Positions 9,083 to 16,498 of a stretch of 64,000 bases of DNA are shown piece after piece. How positions within the stretch are numbered: the stretch's first letter is position 1; every line of letters starts with the position of its first letter. The stretch is from JADJDM01 sp044352985 (GTDB lineage Bacteria > Bacteroidota > Bacteroidia > B-17B0 > Aurantibacillaceae). A program made the translations under genes and the position numbers. The notes beneath the pieces were generated by a model. That model was not told the origin of the DNA. It was given only the letters and a program-made list of their open reading frames with translations, and searched no databases. The stretch lies in NCBI GenBank assembly GCA_044352985.1, contig JBILCU010000009.1:62001-126000 (forward strand), given 5' to 3'.

Positions 9083-9661
9083 TTTAACTCCAATCTTAAT
9101 TTACAATTTTTTCTTTTAACTTATTCCTCTCCTAACTCGTCATTTATAACTCAAATACTTCTTAAATCTAAATTCTTACATCTTAAATTTCCCTAGTCTT
9201 TCATCTTACTACTTTAATCTAAAAAACTCATCATTCATAACTCATCACTAAAAAAAATCTTACATCTCAAATGTCCACTTCTCGCCCTTCGACTCCGCTC
9301 AGGGTGACAGCTCGAAGTGACAACTTTTACCTTTTAACTTATTCCTCTCCTAACTCGTCATTAAAATAATTCTTAAATCTAAATTCTAAAATCTCAAATG
9401 TCCACTTCTCGCCCTTCGACTCCGCTCAGGGTGACAGCTCGAAGTGACAACTTTTACCTTTTAACTTATTCCTCTCCTAACTCATCATTAAAATAATTCT
9501 TAAATCTAAATTCTAAAATCTCAAATGTCCACTTCTCGCCCTTCGACTCCGCTCAGGGTGACAGCTCGAAGTGACAAGCTTTTGACTTTTTACTTTTACC
9601 TTTTAACTTATTCAACTCCTAAATCAAAACTCATCACTCCTAAGTCAAAAATTCTTATTTA
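9083..9661. repeat. Gene-free stretch with a 127-bp tandem repeat (2.4 copies)
   Basis: No gene is seen. From about 9271 to 9575 a 127-bp unit is repeated head to tail; the ATGTCCACTTCTCGCC landmark falls at 9271, 9398 and 9525, exactly 127 bp apart, and the third copy stops after about 50 bp. Each unit holds the compound palindromic phrase CTCGCCCTTCGACTCCGCTC, then AGGGTGACAGCTCGAAGTGA, followed by family B text. The copies differ at only a few bases (for example CGTCATT versus CATCATT), so amplification is recent. The left part (9083-9270) is plain family B repeat. Confidence 0.9.
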
Positions 9662-9811
9662 TCAGGCAGCTTTCTTAGGTTTTTTGTGATGGGTGATTTG
9701 CTTGGATTTCTTCTTTTTGATGAAATCTGAAATTGCTTTTTCCTCTTCTTTTGTGAGTTCTCCCTGACCACCGATGAAATCAACTTCTAATTCTTTTTTT
9801 AACTTTTTCAT
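9662..9811 (-). CDS. Small basic protein (49 aa), translationally coupled partner of the upstream gene
   Basis: A short reading frame of 49 residues. Its ATG overlaps the TGA of the upstream 178-residue gene as ATGA (positions 9808-9811), a classic coupling arrangement. The protein starts acidic/amphipathic (MKKLKKELEVDFIGGQGELT) and ends strongly basic (residues 31-49, rich in Lys and His). No domain is recognised. Its size, position and charge fit a toxin- or enzyme-partner peptide, but that is inference. The coupling and the absence of stops argue that it is a real gene. Confidence 0.6.
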   Translation of the reverse strand: MKKLKKELEVDFIGGQGELTKEEEKAISDFIKKKKSKQITHHKKPKKAA

Positions 9812-10344
9812 GCTATATCGTTTTTAAAATATTTATCAATTAGTTTTATTGCTGCATTTGTATCAATAATCATAACTCTTCCACCAAAGTGAAATGCACC
9901 TAAGGATTGTTCATAGTGACTTATGAGTTGAGTTTTTGACAAAAACGAAACGTTACCATCAAAGCCTCTTTGAAAAGACAACCTACATGCAAAAGCAACC
10001 AAATTACCCGGAACACCTAAATAAACTTTTTCTTTTCCCACATTAAAAGGTGCGCTCTCCAATAGGTGAATGTAAACATGGCTTTCTTTAATTTCAACAC
10101 TTATAACGCCTTGTATTATTGTTAAATTATTTGATATGGTTAGCTTGTAAATTTCCTTTTTAGGGTCCTTAAACTCAGCTTTCCAATCGAATAGCCAGCC
10201 GTTTTTCTTTGCTAAAGAATTTAAATCAGACTTACTGAGAAGAGAAACGATAGTTGGAAAACTATCTCCTGTTCTCACATTTTCAACAGAATTAGTAAGT
10301 TTATCAATTAAAATATTTAAACCTCTATTTGTTCTTTTCATCAC
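9808..10344 (-). CDS. GNAT-like acetyltransferase-type protein of unknown target
   Basis: A 178-residue protein whose second half resembles GNAT motif A and what follows. It reads LLESAPFNVGKEKVYLGV, then GNLVAFACRLSFQRGFDGNV, then FLSKTQLISHYEQSLGAF, consistent with a helix-strand-helix ending in the HYE..LGA version of the common FYEKLGF motif. The N-terminal ~60 residues show nothing recognisable. I believe this belongs to an uncharacterised Bacteroidota GNAT-like family, but the match is by eye. The stop codon overlaps the start of the 49-aa gene by 4 bp, so the two are one operon. A GNAT toxin with a small partner, or a modification enzyme, are both possible. Confidence 0.5.
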   Translation of the reverse strand: MMKRTNRGLNILIDKLTNSVENVRTGDSFPTIVSLLSKSDLNSLAKKNGWLFDWKAEFKDPKKEIYKLTISNNLTIIQGVISVEIKESHVYIHLLESAPFNVGKEKVYLGVPGNLVAFACRLSFQRGFDGNVSFLSKTQLISHYEQSLGAFHFGGRVMIIDTNAAIKLIDKYFKNDIA

Positions 10345-11062
10345 TCAAAAATTCTTTTTATCTTACTACTTTAATCTTTAATCTCAAAAAATCTAAATTC
10401 TAAAATCTTAATTTCCTCATTCTTTCATCTTACTTTTTTTATCTCTGGTTATTAGTTTAAAGTTGAAGGATTAAAGTTTTTTATCTCATCACTCCTAACT
10501 CATCATTTATAACTCATAACTACAAACTCGTTATTCAAATAATTCTTAAATCTTAAATTTCTAGTTGGCTAGTTAGCTAGTTTCTGGTTGGCTAGTTTGT
10601 TAGTTTCTAGTTGGCTAGTTAGCTAGTTTCTAGTTGGCTAGTTTTTTATTTCTTGTTTCTGTTTCTAGTTTGCATCTCAAAAATCTTAAATCTAAATTCT
10701 AAAATCTTAATTTCTTCATTCTTAAATCTTAAATTTCTAGTTGGTTAGTTTGTTAGTTGGCTAGTTTGTTAGTTTTTTATTATGATTCAAAATTTAAAAA
10801 TCAAAATTCAACTTGTCATTGATAAAATATAACTCATCATTCAAATACTTCTTAAATCTAAATTCTTACATCTTAAATTTCCCTAGTCTTTAATCTTACT
10901 ACTTTAATCTTTCATCTCAAAAATCTAAATTCTAAAATCTTAATTCCCTTATTCTTTCATCTTTAATTTTTCCTTCTCCGCTTTTGCTTCGGCTCCGCTC
11001 AGCAACCGCTACTTTTTGACTTTTACCTTTTAACTCATAACTCAACTTCAATCACTCAAAAA
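10345..11062. repeat. Intergenic family B repeats with CTAGTTGG-type arrays
   Basis: No gene is seen in these 718 bp. Two arrays of degenerate 8-bp units (CTAGTTGG, CTAGTTAG, CTAGTTTG) lie at 10561-10640 and 10737-10776. Each unit contains CTAG, a tetramer that is usually rare in bacterial DNA. The rest is family B text; 10770-10920 duplicates 6918-7070. Near 10980-11010 there is a version of the CTTCGGCTCCGCTCAGC phrase. No promoter could be singled out for the minus-strand genes. Confidence 0.75.
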
Positions 11063-12004
11063 CTAATCCTTTATGCAACGAACGGACAAGCCGTTTGATC
11101 TTCTGTCGCTATTCATATTTGCTTGAACATCAAGGAAAACGAGGTAGCGTGAATAGATAGAGTTAACCATACTGCACCAATAGTAGCCACGGTTACCTAT
11201 ACTGACGAAAGAGTTATGTCCGCCGTCGCGGATGCCCGCCATAGGAAATTTGAGTGGCGAGGCAAAGGCACCGGCAGAAGTATTAGTACTATTAATTGGC
11301 GACTGAACCCAACTTAAGCGTTCGTTATCTATTTCAGTTTCTGTTGGTATTCGGTAACCACTGGGGCAAGGGTTGTTTACTCCATTAACTCCCTGCCATA
11401 AATTGGTGTTTTGTGGGCTTCGCCAATCTTGATTTCCTGAATTATTTAAAATAAAATTACTATTCCCGGGTTGGTCGGTACTGCTTAAGTTAGTTGTAGT
11501 TGCAGAGTTTCTGCATTGATGCCCGTCACTTCCTCTGCCCCATTGGTAAAGGTCTCCATAGGCATTGGCATCGGTGCTGCTGGTGGCCACTTGGGTAGCG
11601 CCTAAGTTTCTATCCATCCAGGTTCTTCCGGTTACCGGGTTAGTAACATCTACAACTAATGTAGGGCCATTGCAAAATACAGAGCCTGCAGGGTAAGAGG
11701 GTTGAGTGCATCCTGCGCCTAAAACTGCTTTATTTACCGGAGAATAAACCGGGTTGCAATTACCTTCAGTAATCATAGCGCGGTAGTACTTGTTGCTTGC
11801 AAATTTAAATCCATATGGAGAAAAAGTGGCTCCGCTAATGTTGGTCCAGTTAAGCGAGTCGGTTGATTGCTGCCATTGTAAATTACCCCTGTAAGTTGCT
11901 AAACCAAGATAAACGCTATCGCCCGGGCAATAGGTGTGGGTTTGGGAAAATATTCTGAGACAAAATAAGATGATTATACAAAAAAGTAAAAGGTGCTTTT
12001 TCAT
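11063..12004 (-). CDS. FISUMP-domain secreted protein, paralogue 1
   Basis: A 313-residue secreted protein. Residues 1-20 are a signal peptide (MKKHLLLFCIIILFCLRIFS, cut before QTHTY). An Ig-like module of ~75 residues follows (YCPGDSVYLGLATYRG, LQWQQSTDSLNWTNISGA). The C-terminal ~200 residues are a Fibrobacter succinogenes major paralogous (FISUMP) domain with TGRTWMDRNLGA, YGDLYQWGRGSDGHQCRNS, NPCPSGYRIPTETEI and the closing GLSVRCIKD. No T9SS tail and no lipobox are seen. The function of the domain is not established; surface or carbohydrate binding is often assumed. A close paralogue sits 86 bp upstream in the same orientation. Confidence 0.85.
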   Translation of the reverse strand: MKKHLLLFCIIILFCLRIFSQTHTYCPGDSVYLGLATYRGNLQWQQSTDSLNWTNISGATFSPYGFKFASNKYYRAMITEGNCNPVYSPVNKAVLGAGCTQPSYPAGSVFCNGPTLVVDVTNPVTGRTWMDRNLGATQVATSSTDANAYGDLYQWGRGSDGHQCRNSATTTNLSSTDQPGNSNFILNNSGNQDWRSPQNTNLWQGVNGVNNPCPSGYRIPTETEIDNERLSWVQSPINSTNTSAGAFASPLKFPMAGIRDGGHNSFVSIGNRGYYWCSMVNSIYSRYLVFLDVQANMNSDRRSNGLSVRCIKD

Positions 12005-12090
12005 TTTTTTCTTTGGTTTTATTCGAAAACTAAATTAATAATTATTTAGAGTTTTTTTGTTGTTTGTTGTTAATCTGTAAGATAAGTAGG

Positions 12091-13017
12091 CTAGTTTTTT
12101 ATGCAACGAACAGATATTCCTAAGGACCGAAAATCATCTTGAATACTACCAAAAGCAAATCCCGCATCAAAAAATAAATTGCGGGAATAGGGCGTATTTA
12201 AGGTGCTTGACCAATATTGTCCAGTAATTCCTAAATCATTTAAACCTCCTCCGATAAAGTTACGATATCCACCAGAAGGAAGTTTTAGTGGAGAAGAATA
12301 AGCTCCCAAACAATCATTGGTGTTCCAACTTTGTCTTTCCAAATCAAGTTCTGCCTCAGTCGGAATTCGAAATCCACTAGGACAAGGATTATTAACTCCA
12401 TTTGTACCCTGCCACAAATTAATGTTTTGTGGATTTCTCCAATTGTGAGGATAGTTTGGATTCAGAATAAAATCACCATTAGAAGGTTGGTCGGTACTAC
12501 TTAAAGTTGTTGTTGTTGCAGAATTTCTACATTGATGTCCGTCATTTCCTCTACCCCATTGGTACATATCGCCGTATGATAGAGAATCTGAAATACTTGT
12601 TGCAGTTTGTAAAGCCCCCAAGTTTCTATCCATCCAGGTTTTTCCGGTGCCTGGATTAATTACTTCTACAACTAAGGTGGGGCCATTGCAAAATACAGAG
12701 CCGGCGAGGTATTGGGGTTGGCAATTAGATGAATTAATTACACGCTGCACCGGAGAATAAACCGGGTTGCAATTGCCATCTGTAATCATGGCGCGGTAGT
12801 AGTTGTTTCCTGTAAACTTAAAACCATACGGAGAAAAAGTGGCTCCGCTGATGTTGGTCCAGTTAAGTGAGTCGGTAGATTGCTGCCATTGTAAATTACC
12901 CCTGTAAGTGGCTAAGCCCAGGTAAACGCTATCGCCCGGGCAATAGGTATGGGTTTGGGCAATGCCTGTGCCTAGCACTAAGATTAATACAGCTAAAATG
13001 GTTATGTGTTTTTTCAT
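12091..13017 (-). CDS. FISUMP-domain secreted protein, paralogue 2
   Basis: A 308-residue tandem paralogue of the gene at 11063-12004, transcribed first in the pair. It has a signal peptide (MKKHITILAVLILVLGTGIA) and an Ig-like module almost identical to its neighbour up to SPYGFKF, followed by a FISUMP domain with GKTWMDRNLGA, YGDMYQWGRGNDGHQCRNS and NPCPSGFRIPTEAEL, ending GISVRCIKN. The two genes are much more alike in the first ~75 mature residues than in the final ~80, where surface loops differ. That pattern fits local duplication with gene conversion at the 5' part and divergence of the presumed binding face. Confidence 0.85.
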   Translation of the reverse strand: MKKHITILAVLILVLGTGIAQTHTYCPGDSVYLGLATYRGNLQWQQSTDSLNWTNISGATFSPYGFKFTGNNYYRAMITDGNCNPVYSPVQRVINSSNCQPQYLAGSVFCNGPTLVVEVINPGTGKTWMDRNLGALQTATSISDSLSYGDMYQWGRGNDGHQCRNSATTTTLSSTDQPSNGDFILNPNYPHNWRNPQNINLWQGTNGVNNPCPSGFRIPTEAELDLERQSWNTNDCLGAYSSPLKLPSGGYRNFIGGGLNDLGITGQYWSSTLNTPYSRNLFFDAGFAFGSIQDDFRSLGISVRCIKN

Positions 13018-13509
13018 ATGTAGATATTTATTTTTTTAGTTGCCATATGTTATACGCCATGTATCTTCACTTCGACAAGCTCAGTGCATCGCATTTGTGT
13101 TTGTGCGCAGCAGCACATGGCTATTTCATGTTGTAATTTATTATCATATTAAGACAATACTAAAATAAGTTAATTTTTTTAATCAAAGGTTTTTTTAGAC
13201 AAAAGTATCAAGTAGTAAGACGCAAGATGTATTTCAGGATTAAGAAGTAAGAATTAGGATTTTTTTGTTTCCTGAATCCAAAAAAAACCACTTCTCGACT
13301 TCGCTCGAAGTGACAAAAATTTAATCCTGAATCCTGTCGTCTTGTTTCTTGATTCTCAAAAAACAATTTTAATCCTTTGATTCAGCTGAGGGTGACAGCT
13401 CGAAGTGACAAAAATTTAATCCTGAATCTTGCTATCTTGTTTCCTGATTCACAAAACACAATAATTGCAAACACTTGCATGGAGTGAAATATTTTTATAT
13501 ATTTAGTTT
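13018..13509. repeat. Intergenic repeats between divergent units
   Basis: No gene is seen. A partial family A copy lies at 13203-13268 and is followed to 13357 by the ~95-bp block also found at 3425-3520, including CTTCTCGACTTCGCTCGAAG. A second variant of the palindromic phrase with AGGGTGACAGCTCGAAGTGA lies at 13386-13408, and a divergent one (ACTTCGACAAGCTCAGTG) at 13066-13084. The last ~60 bp before the antitoxin gene are AT-rich without repeats and probably hold its promoter. Confidence 0.7.
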
Positions 13510-13689
13510 ATGGAAAAAGCTACAATTTTAAATACGCTTAATAAGTTACCAAAGAAATTTGATTTAGATGAATTTCTTGAGCAGCTCATTGTGATAGAAA
13601 AAATCAATGAAGGCCTTGAAGATGTAAAATCCGGTAAAATAGTAAGTCATGAAAAAGTAAAAAAATTAGTGGCCAAATGGCAGAAATAA
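13510..13689 (+). CDS. RelB/StbD-like antitoxin of a type II toxin-antitoxin pair
   Basis: A 59-residue acidic/helical protein from an ATG at 13510. It has the layout of the Bacteroidota antitoxins that precede RelE/ParE toxins: an N-terminal helix (KLPKKFDLDEFLEQLIVIEKI), then INEGLEDVKSGKIVSHEKV and a C-terminal KKLVAKWQK. Its last 13 bp overlap the start of the toxin frame (ATG at 13677), the usual coupled arrangement. The antitoxin is intact while the toxin is broken. Confidence 0.72.
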   Translation: MEKATILNTLNKLPKKFDLDEFLEQLIVIEKINEGLEDVKSGKIVSHEKVKKLVAKWQK

Positions 13690-13958
13690 ATTGGACCAAA
13701 AAATCGATAAAAGATTTAAAGGCGATTAATGATTATATTTCTCTTGATTCAACATTTTATGCTGCGCGTTTCATAGCTAAAATCATTAAACGAGTTGATC
13801 AACTGATTGATTTTCCAGAATCAGGGCGAATGGTTCCAGAGAAAAACACTCCTTAAATTAGGGAGCTAATTGAAGGTAATTATCGTATTTTCTATAAACT
13901 AAAAAAAGAAAAAATTACTATTCTTAGAATTCATAATGCAGCAAGAAAAATAAAATAA
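13677..13958 (+). pseudogene. RelE/ParE-family toxin interrupted by an in-frame stop
   Basis: The frame encodes a 93-residue ParE-like toxin if one codon is read through. It opens MAEINWTKKSIKDLKAINDY, has the family phrase LIDFPESGRMVPEKNTP, and ends NYRIFYKLKKEKITILRIHN. A TAA at 13854-13856 (codon 60) interrupts it; related toxins usually have an acidic residue at this place, so a single G-to-T change of GAA would explain the stop. The downstream half stays perfectly in frame to the TAA at 13956, so the mutation is recent. The truncated 59-residue product would lack the C-terminal strands and the conserved Tyr/Arg residues, and is probably inactive. Confidence 0.82.
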
Positions 13959-14429
13959 GTTTTTATCTCTTCCATAATATAGGTATCACTCAGAGCTGAT
14001 TTTCTTTAGATGGAAAATTTATTTTAGATTTAAGAAGTAAGAATTAGGATTTTTTTCCTTATTACAAAAAACAAATCGTCAACTTGTAAATCATAAAATC
14101 GTAAATCTAACATGCCTGCATCCTACTGACTTGTTTCTTGGTTAAAAAATTGTCAGGTCGAGCGAAGTCGAGACCAATTGAATTAAGGGTTTAATTTAGA
14201 TTAAAGTATCAAGTATTAAGATGGAAGAGTTATTTTAGATTTAAGAATTAGGATTTTTTTTGTTTCCTTATTACAAAAAATAAATCGTCAACTTGTAAAT
14301 CAAAAAATCGTAAATCAGATTTTAAAAAACTATTTTTTAATTGCAAACCATTAAAAATCAATTATTTATTCTTTTATTTTTAAATTATGATATTTTTAAA
14401 TTACATTTTATTAAAATAATGAAATTATA
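13959..14429. repeat. Intergenic family A repeats, two copies
   Basis: No gene is seen. A short family A piece lies at 14008-14057 and a longer one at 14138-14261, starting GGTTAAAAAATTGTCAGGTC and ending GGATTTTTTTTG. Both are followed by the same phrase (TTATTACAAAAAA, then AAATCGTCAACTTGTAAAT) at about 14060-14105 and 14267-14312, so this is a duplicated segment of ~200 bp. The remaining stretch to the promoter is very AT-rich. Confidence 0.7.
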
Positions 14430-14462
14430 TTGTGTCAATTTGATAAAAATATGTTATATTTG
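14430..14462 (+). promoter_or_regulatory. Bacteroidota-type promoter upstream of the second DUF4143 ATPase
   Basis: A TTG at 14430-14432 and TATATTTG at 14455-14462 (consensus TAnnTTTG) are separated by 22 bp, within the spacing used by the phylum's primary sigma factor. The predicted start of transcription gives a ~15-nt A-rich leader before the ATG at 14483. Confidence 0.55.
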
Positions 14463-14482
14463 ATAATCAAAATTTAAATAAA

Positions 14483-15691
14483 ATGGCAGAAATAAATTTT
14501 GTTCAATTGTTTCAATCTCACGAAACAGCATTGAACCAACTAAAAACAGGTTTTGATCGTTCACTGGAAACAGAAATTGAATGGAATCAGCAATTAATAG
14601 GTTTAAAAGGCGCCAGAGGAGTCGGAAAAACAACCATTCTGCTCAAATACATCAAAAAAAATTACGGAAGCAGTAAAAAAGCCATTTATGTAAGTTTAGA
14701 TAATTTATATTTTTCCGGACACACTTTACTGGAATTTGCCAGCGATTTTTATAGAAATGGTGGCGAACATTTGTTTTTAGATGAAGTGCATAAGTACGAA
14801 AATTGGAGCCAAGAATTAAAAAACATTTACGATAGCATACCCGGATTAAAAGTAGTTTTTACAAGTTCGAGTATTTTGGATATACTAAAAGGTAATGCTG
14901 ATTTAAGCAGGCGCGTAGCGCTTTATCATTTAAAAGGTTTGTCGTTTAGAGAGTTCCTTCAAATTGAAACCAAGGAAACATTCCCAGTTTATGAACTAAA
15001 CGAGTTGTTGAAAAACCATACAGAAATAGCTGCTGAAATTACCAGAAAAATAAGGCCATTTATGTATTGGGAGAATTATATCAACCATGGTTATTACCCC
15101 TTTTATTTGCAAAGCGCTAAACTTTACCCAAGTCGTTTAATGAATGTGATTAACCTTACGCTGGAAACCGATTTAATTGCCTGTAAGCACATTGAAGCAT
15201 CGCACATCAATAAACTAAAAAAGTTGCTTTACATTATTGCTACTTCAACTCCGTTTCAACCTAATGTGGCTAAATTAAGCGCTCAAATTGAAACTTCACG
15301 GGCAACGGTTACCCACTACTTTAATCACTTAAGTGATGCGAGTTTGGTAAATTTATTAAGAAGCGATGATAAAGGCGACGCTATTTTAAGTAAGCCCGAA
15401 AAAGTATACTTGCACAATACTAACTTAGGGTTTTGTATTGCCGCATCTGCAATGAACTTAGGTAATACCCGTGAAACGTTTTTTTACAATCAAGTAAATG
15501 CCTTACATAGTGTAAGCGTTCCAAAAGAAGGCGATTTTTTGGTAAATGGCAAATACACTTTTGAAATTGGTGGTAAAAACAAAAAAGATCATCAACTAAA
15601 AAAATCTAAAAATGCTTTTGTGGTAAATGATGATATTGATATCGGGTATGGCAATAAAATTCCGCTTTATTTATTTGGGTTTTTATATTGA
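14483..15691 (+). CDS. AAA_14/DUF4143-family ATPase, second island copy
   Basis: A 402-residue ATPase of the AAA_14 plus DUF4143 type. It has the Walker A motif GARGVGKTT near residues 43-51, a Walker B-like HLFLDEVHKYENW near residue 95, and a sensor-like VVFTSSSILDIL. A winged-helix stretch follows (LSAQIETSRATVTHYFNHL), and the C-terminal part has GDFLVNGKYTFEIGGKNK, where the first acidic positions of the nuclease-like motif are less clear than in the gene at 2024. The two ATPases are distinct subfamilies, not a recent duplication. It stands alone between repeats. Confidence 0.85.
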   Translation: MAEINFVQLFQSHETALNQLKTGFDRSLETEIEWNQQLIGLKGARGVGKTTILLKYIKKNYGSSKKAIYVSLDNLYFSGHTLLEFASDFYRNGGEHLFLDEVHKYENWSQELKNIYDSIPGLKVVFTSSSILDILKGNADLSRRVALYHLKGLSFREFLQIETKETFPVYELNELLKNHTEIAAEITRKIRPFMYWENYINHGYYPFYLQSAKLYPSRLMNVINLTLETDLIACKHIEASHINKLKKLLYIIATSTPFQPNVAKLSAQIETSRATVTHYFNHLSDASLVNLLRSDDKGDAILSKPEKVYLHNTNLGFCIAASAMNLGNTRETFFYNQVNALHSVSVPKEGDFLVNGKYTFEIGGKNKKDHQLKKSKNAFVVNDDIDIGYGNKIPLYLFGFLY

Positions 15692-15715
15692 ATAAAGTTA
15701 TTTAAGATTTTCTTT

Positions 15716-15915
15716 AGATTAAAGTATCAAGTAGTAAGATTCAAGAAAACCGATTTTTTATTCTTATCTCTAGCTTTCCTTTATCTTGGTTCAAAAAAAT
15801 GTCAGGTCGAGCGGAGTCGAGACCTTATGAATAAAGGGTTTATTTAGATTAAAGTATCAAGTATTAAGATGGAAGAGTTATTTTAAATTTAAGTAGAAAG
15901 AATTAGGATTTTTTT
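15716..15915. repeat. Dispersed intergenic repeat, family A, full copy at the right end of the island (gene-free 15692-16243)
   Basis: This copy is nearly identical over ~200 bp to 1715-1911 next to kynU, including AAGATTCAAGAAAACCGA and GATGGAAGAGTTATTTT. It is followed by a degraded palindromic phrase (15930-15970) and a piece of the TCCTG.CG.CTTGT phrase (15985-16000). No gene is seen between 15692 and the kynU fragment at 16244. Confidence 0.8.
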
Positions 15916-16114
15916 CCTGATTCAAAAAAAAACCACTGCTCGATTTCGCTCTAAGTGACACCTCGAAGTGAAAAAATTAATACTGATTCCTGCCGCCTTG
16001 TGTCTTGGTTCAAGAAAACTTGTTAGGTCGAGCGCTGTTGATACATTATCTGTAAGCTTCCCTTTTTTTGGGCCATTCAAAATATAATGTTTTAAGTTAA
16101 TTTGTATTCCGCTC

Positions 16115-16230
16115 CATTTGCAATGCTGCTGAGTAAGTAATTAAAAATAAAAAGGACAGCATCCTTAATATTGTGCGAATAAGCTGACGAATAAATATTT
16201 ATTAGGATATATTCAGTAGTATTGCAAATG
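16115..16230. repeat. MITE-like imperfect hairpin element next to the kynU fragment
   Basis: The arms are CATTTGCAAT at 16115-16124 and its exact complement ATTGCAAATG at 16221-16230. Inward pairing continues with about 8 of 12 positions matching, and weaker pairing reaches deeper into the 116-bp element. There is no coding potential. The end lies 13 bp from the first base of the duplicated kynU 3' end, which suggests a link with whatever rearranged this junction. It could also be a decayed transcription terminator. Confidence 0.45.
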
Positions 16231-16243
16231 CTGTCGAGCTAGA

Positions 16244-16343
16244 GCGCGAACCTAATGTGATTCGTATGGCACCGGTTCCACTGTATAATTCGTTTGAAGA
16301 CTTGTATCGTTTTGGAGAGATTTTGAAAGGATTGTGTAGTTAA
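16244..16343 (+). pseudogene. Duplicated 3' end of kynureninase (kynU fragment)
   Basis: From GCGCGAACCTAATG at 16244 the sequence follows positions 1556-1650 of kynU with about 7 differences in 94 bp. It encodes REPNVIRMAPVPLYNSFEDL and then YRFGEILKGLCS before TAA at 16341-16343. The intact gene ends YRFGEILDQLC. The reading frame is kept and two of the changes (GCT/GCA, CGC/CGT) are silent. Nothing upstream of 16244 resembles kynU. The fragment therefore marks either the original 3' end displaced by an insertion, or a piece brought along by it. Confidence 0.93.
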
Positions 16344-16498
16344 GTTTGTAATAAATACAGGCTGCTTTCGTTATTCGTTTATTAAAAAATAATTGTTCAA
16401 ATCTCTTTTAATTATATTTTTTGACACGTGTTGTTTTTAACACTTTGTTTTTATAGACTTGTAACAATTACTTTTTACTCTTTTCTTAATTCTGATAA

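Noticed and set aside
9271..9575. Regularly spaced repeats resembling a CRISPR array
   Set aside because: The 127-bp units are directly adjacent without unique spacers, far longer than CRISPR repeats, and no cas gene is in the window.
11063..13017. Diversity-generating retroelement target genes (divergent C-terminal FISUMP domains)
   Set aside because: No reverse transcriptase or template repeat is visible, and the differences between paralogues are not confined to adenine positions as far as can be judged by eye.
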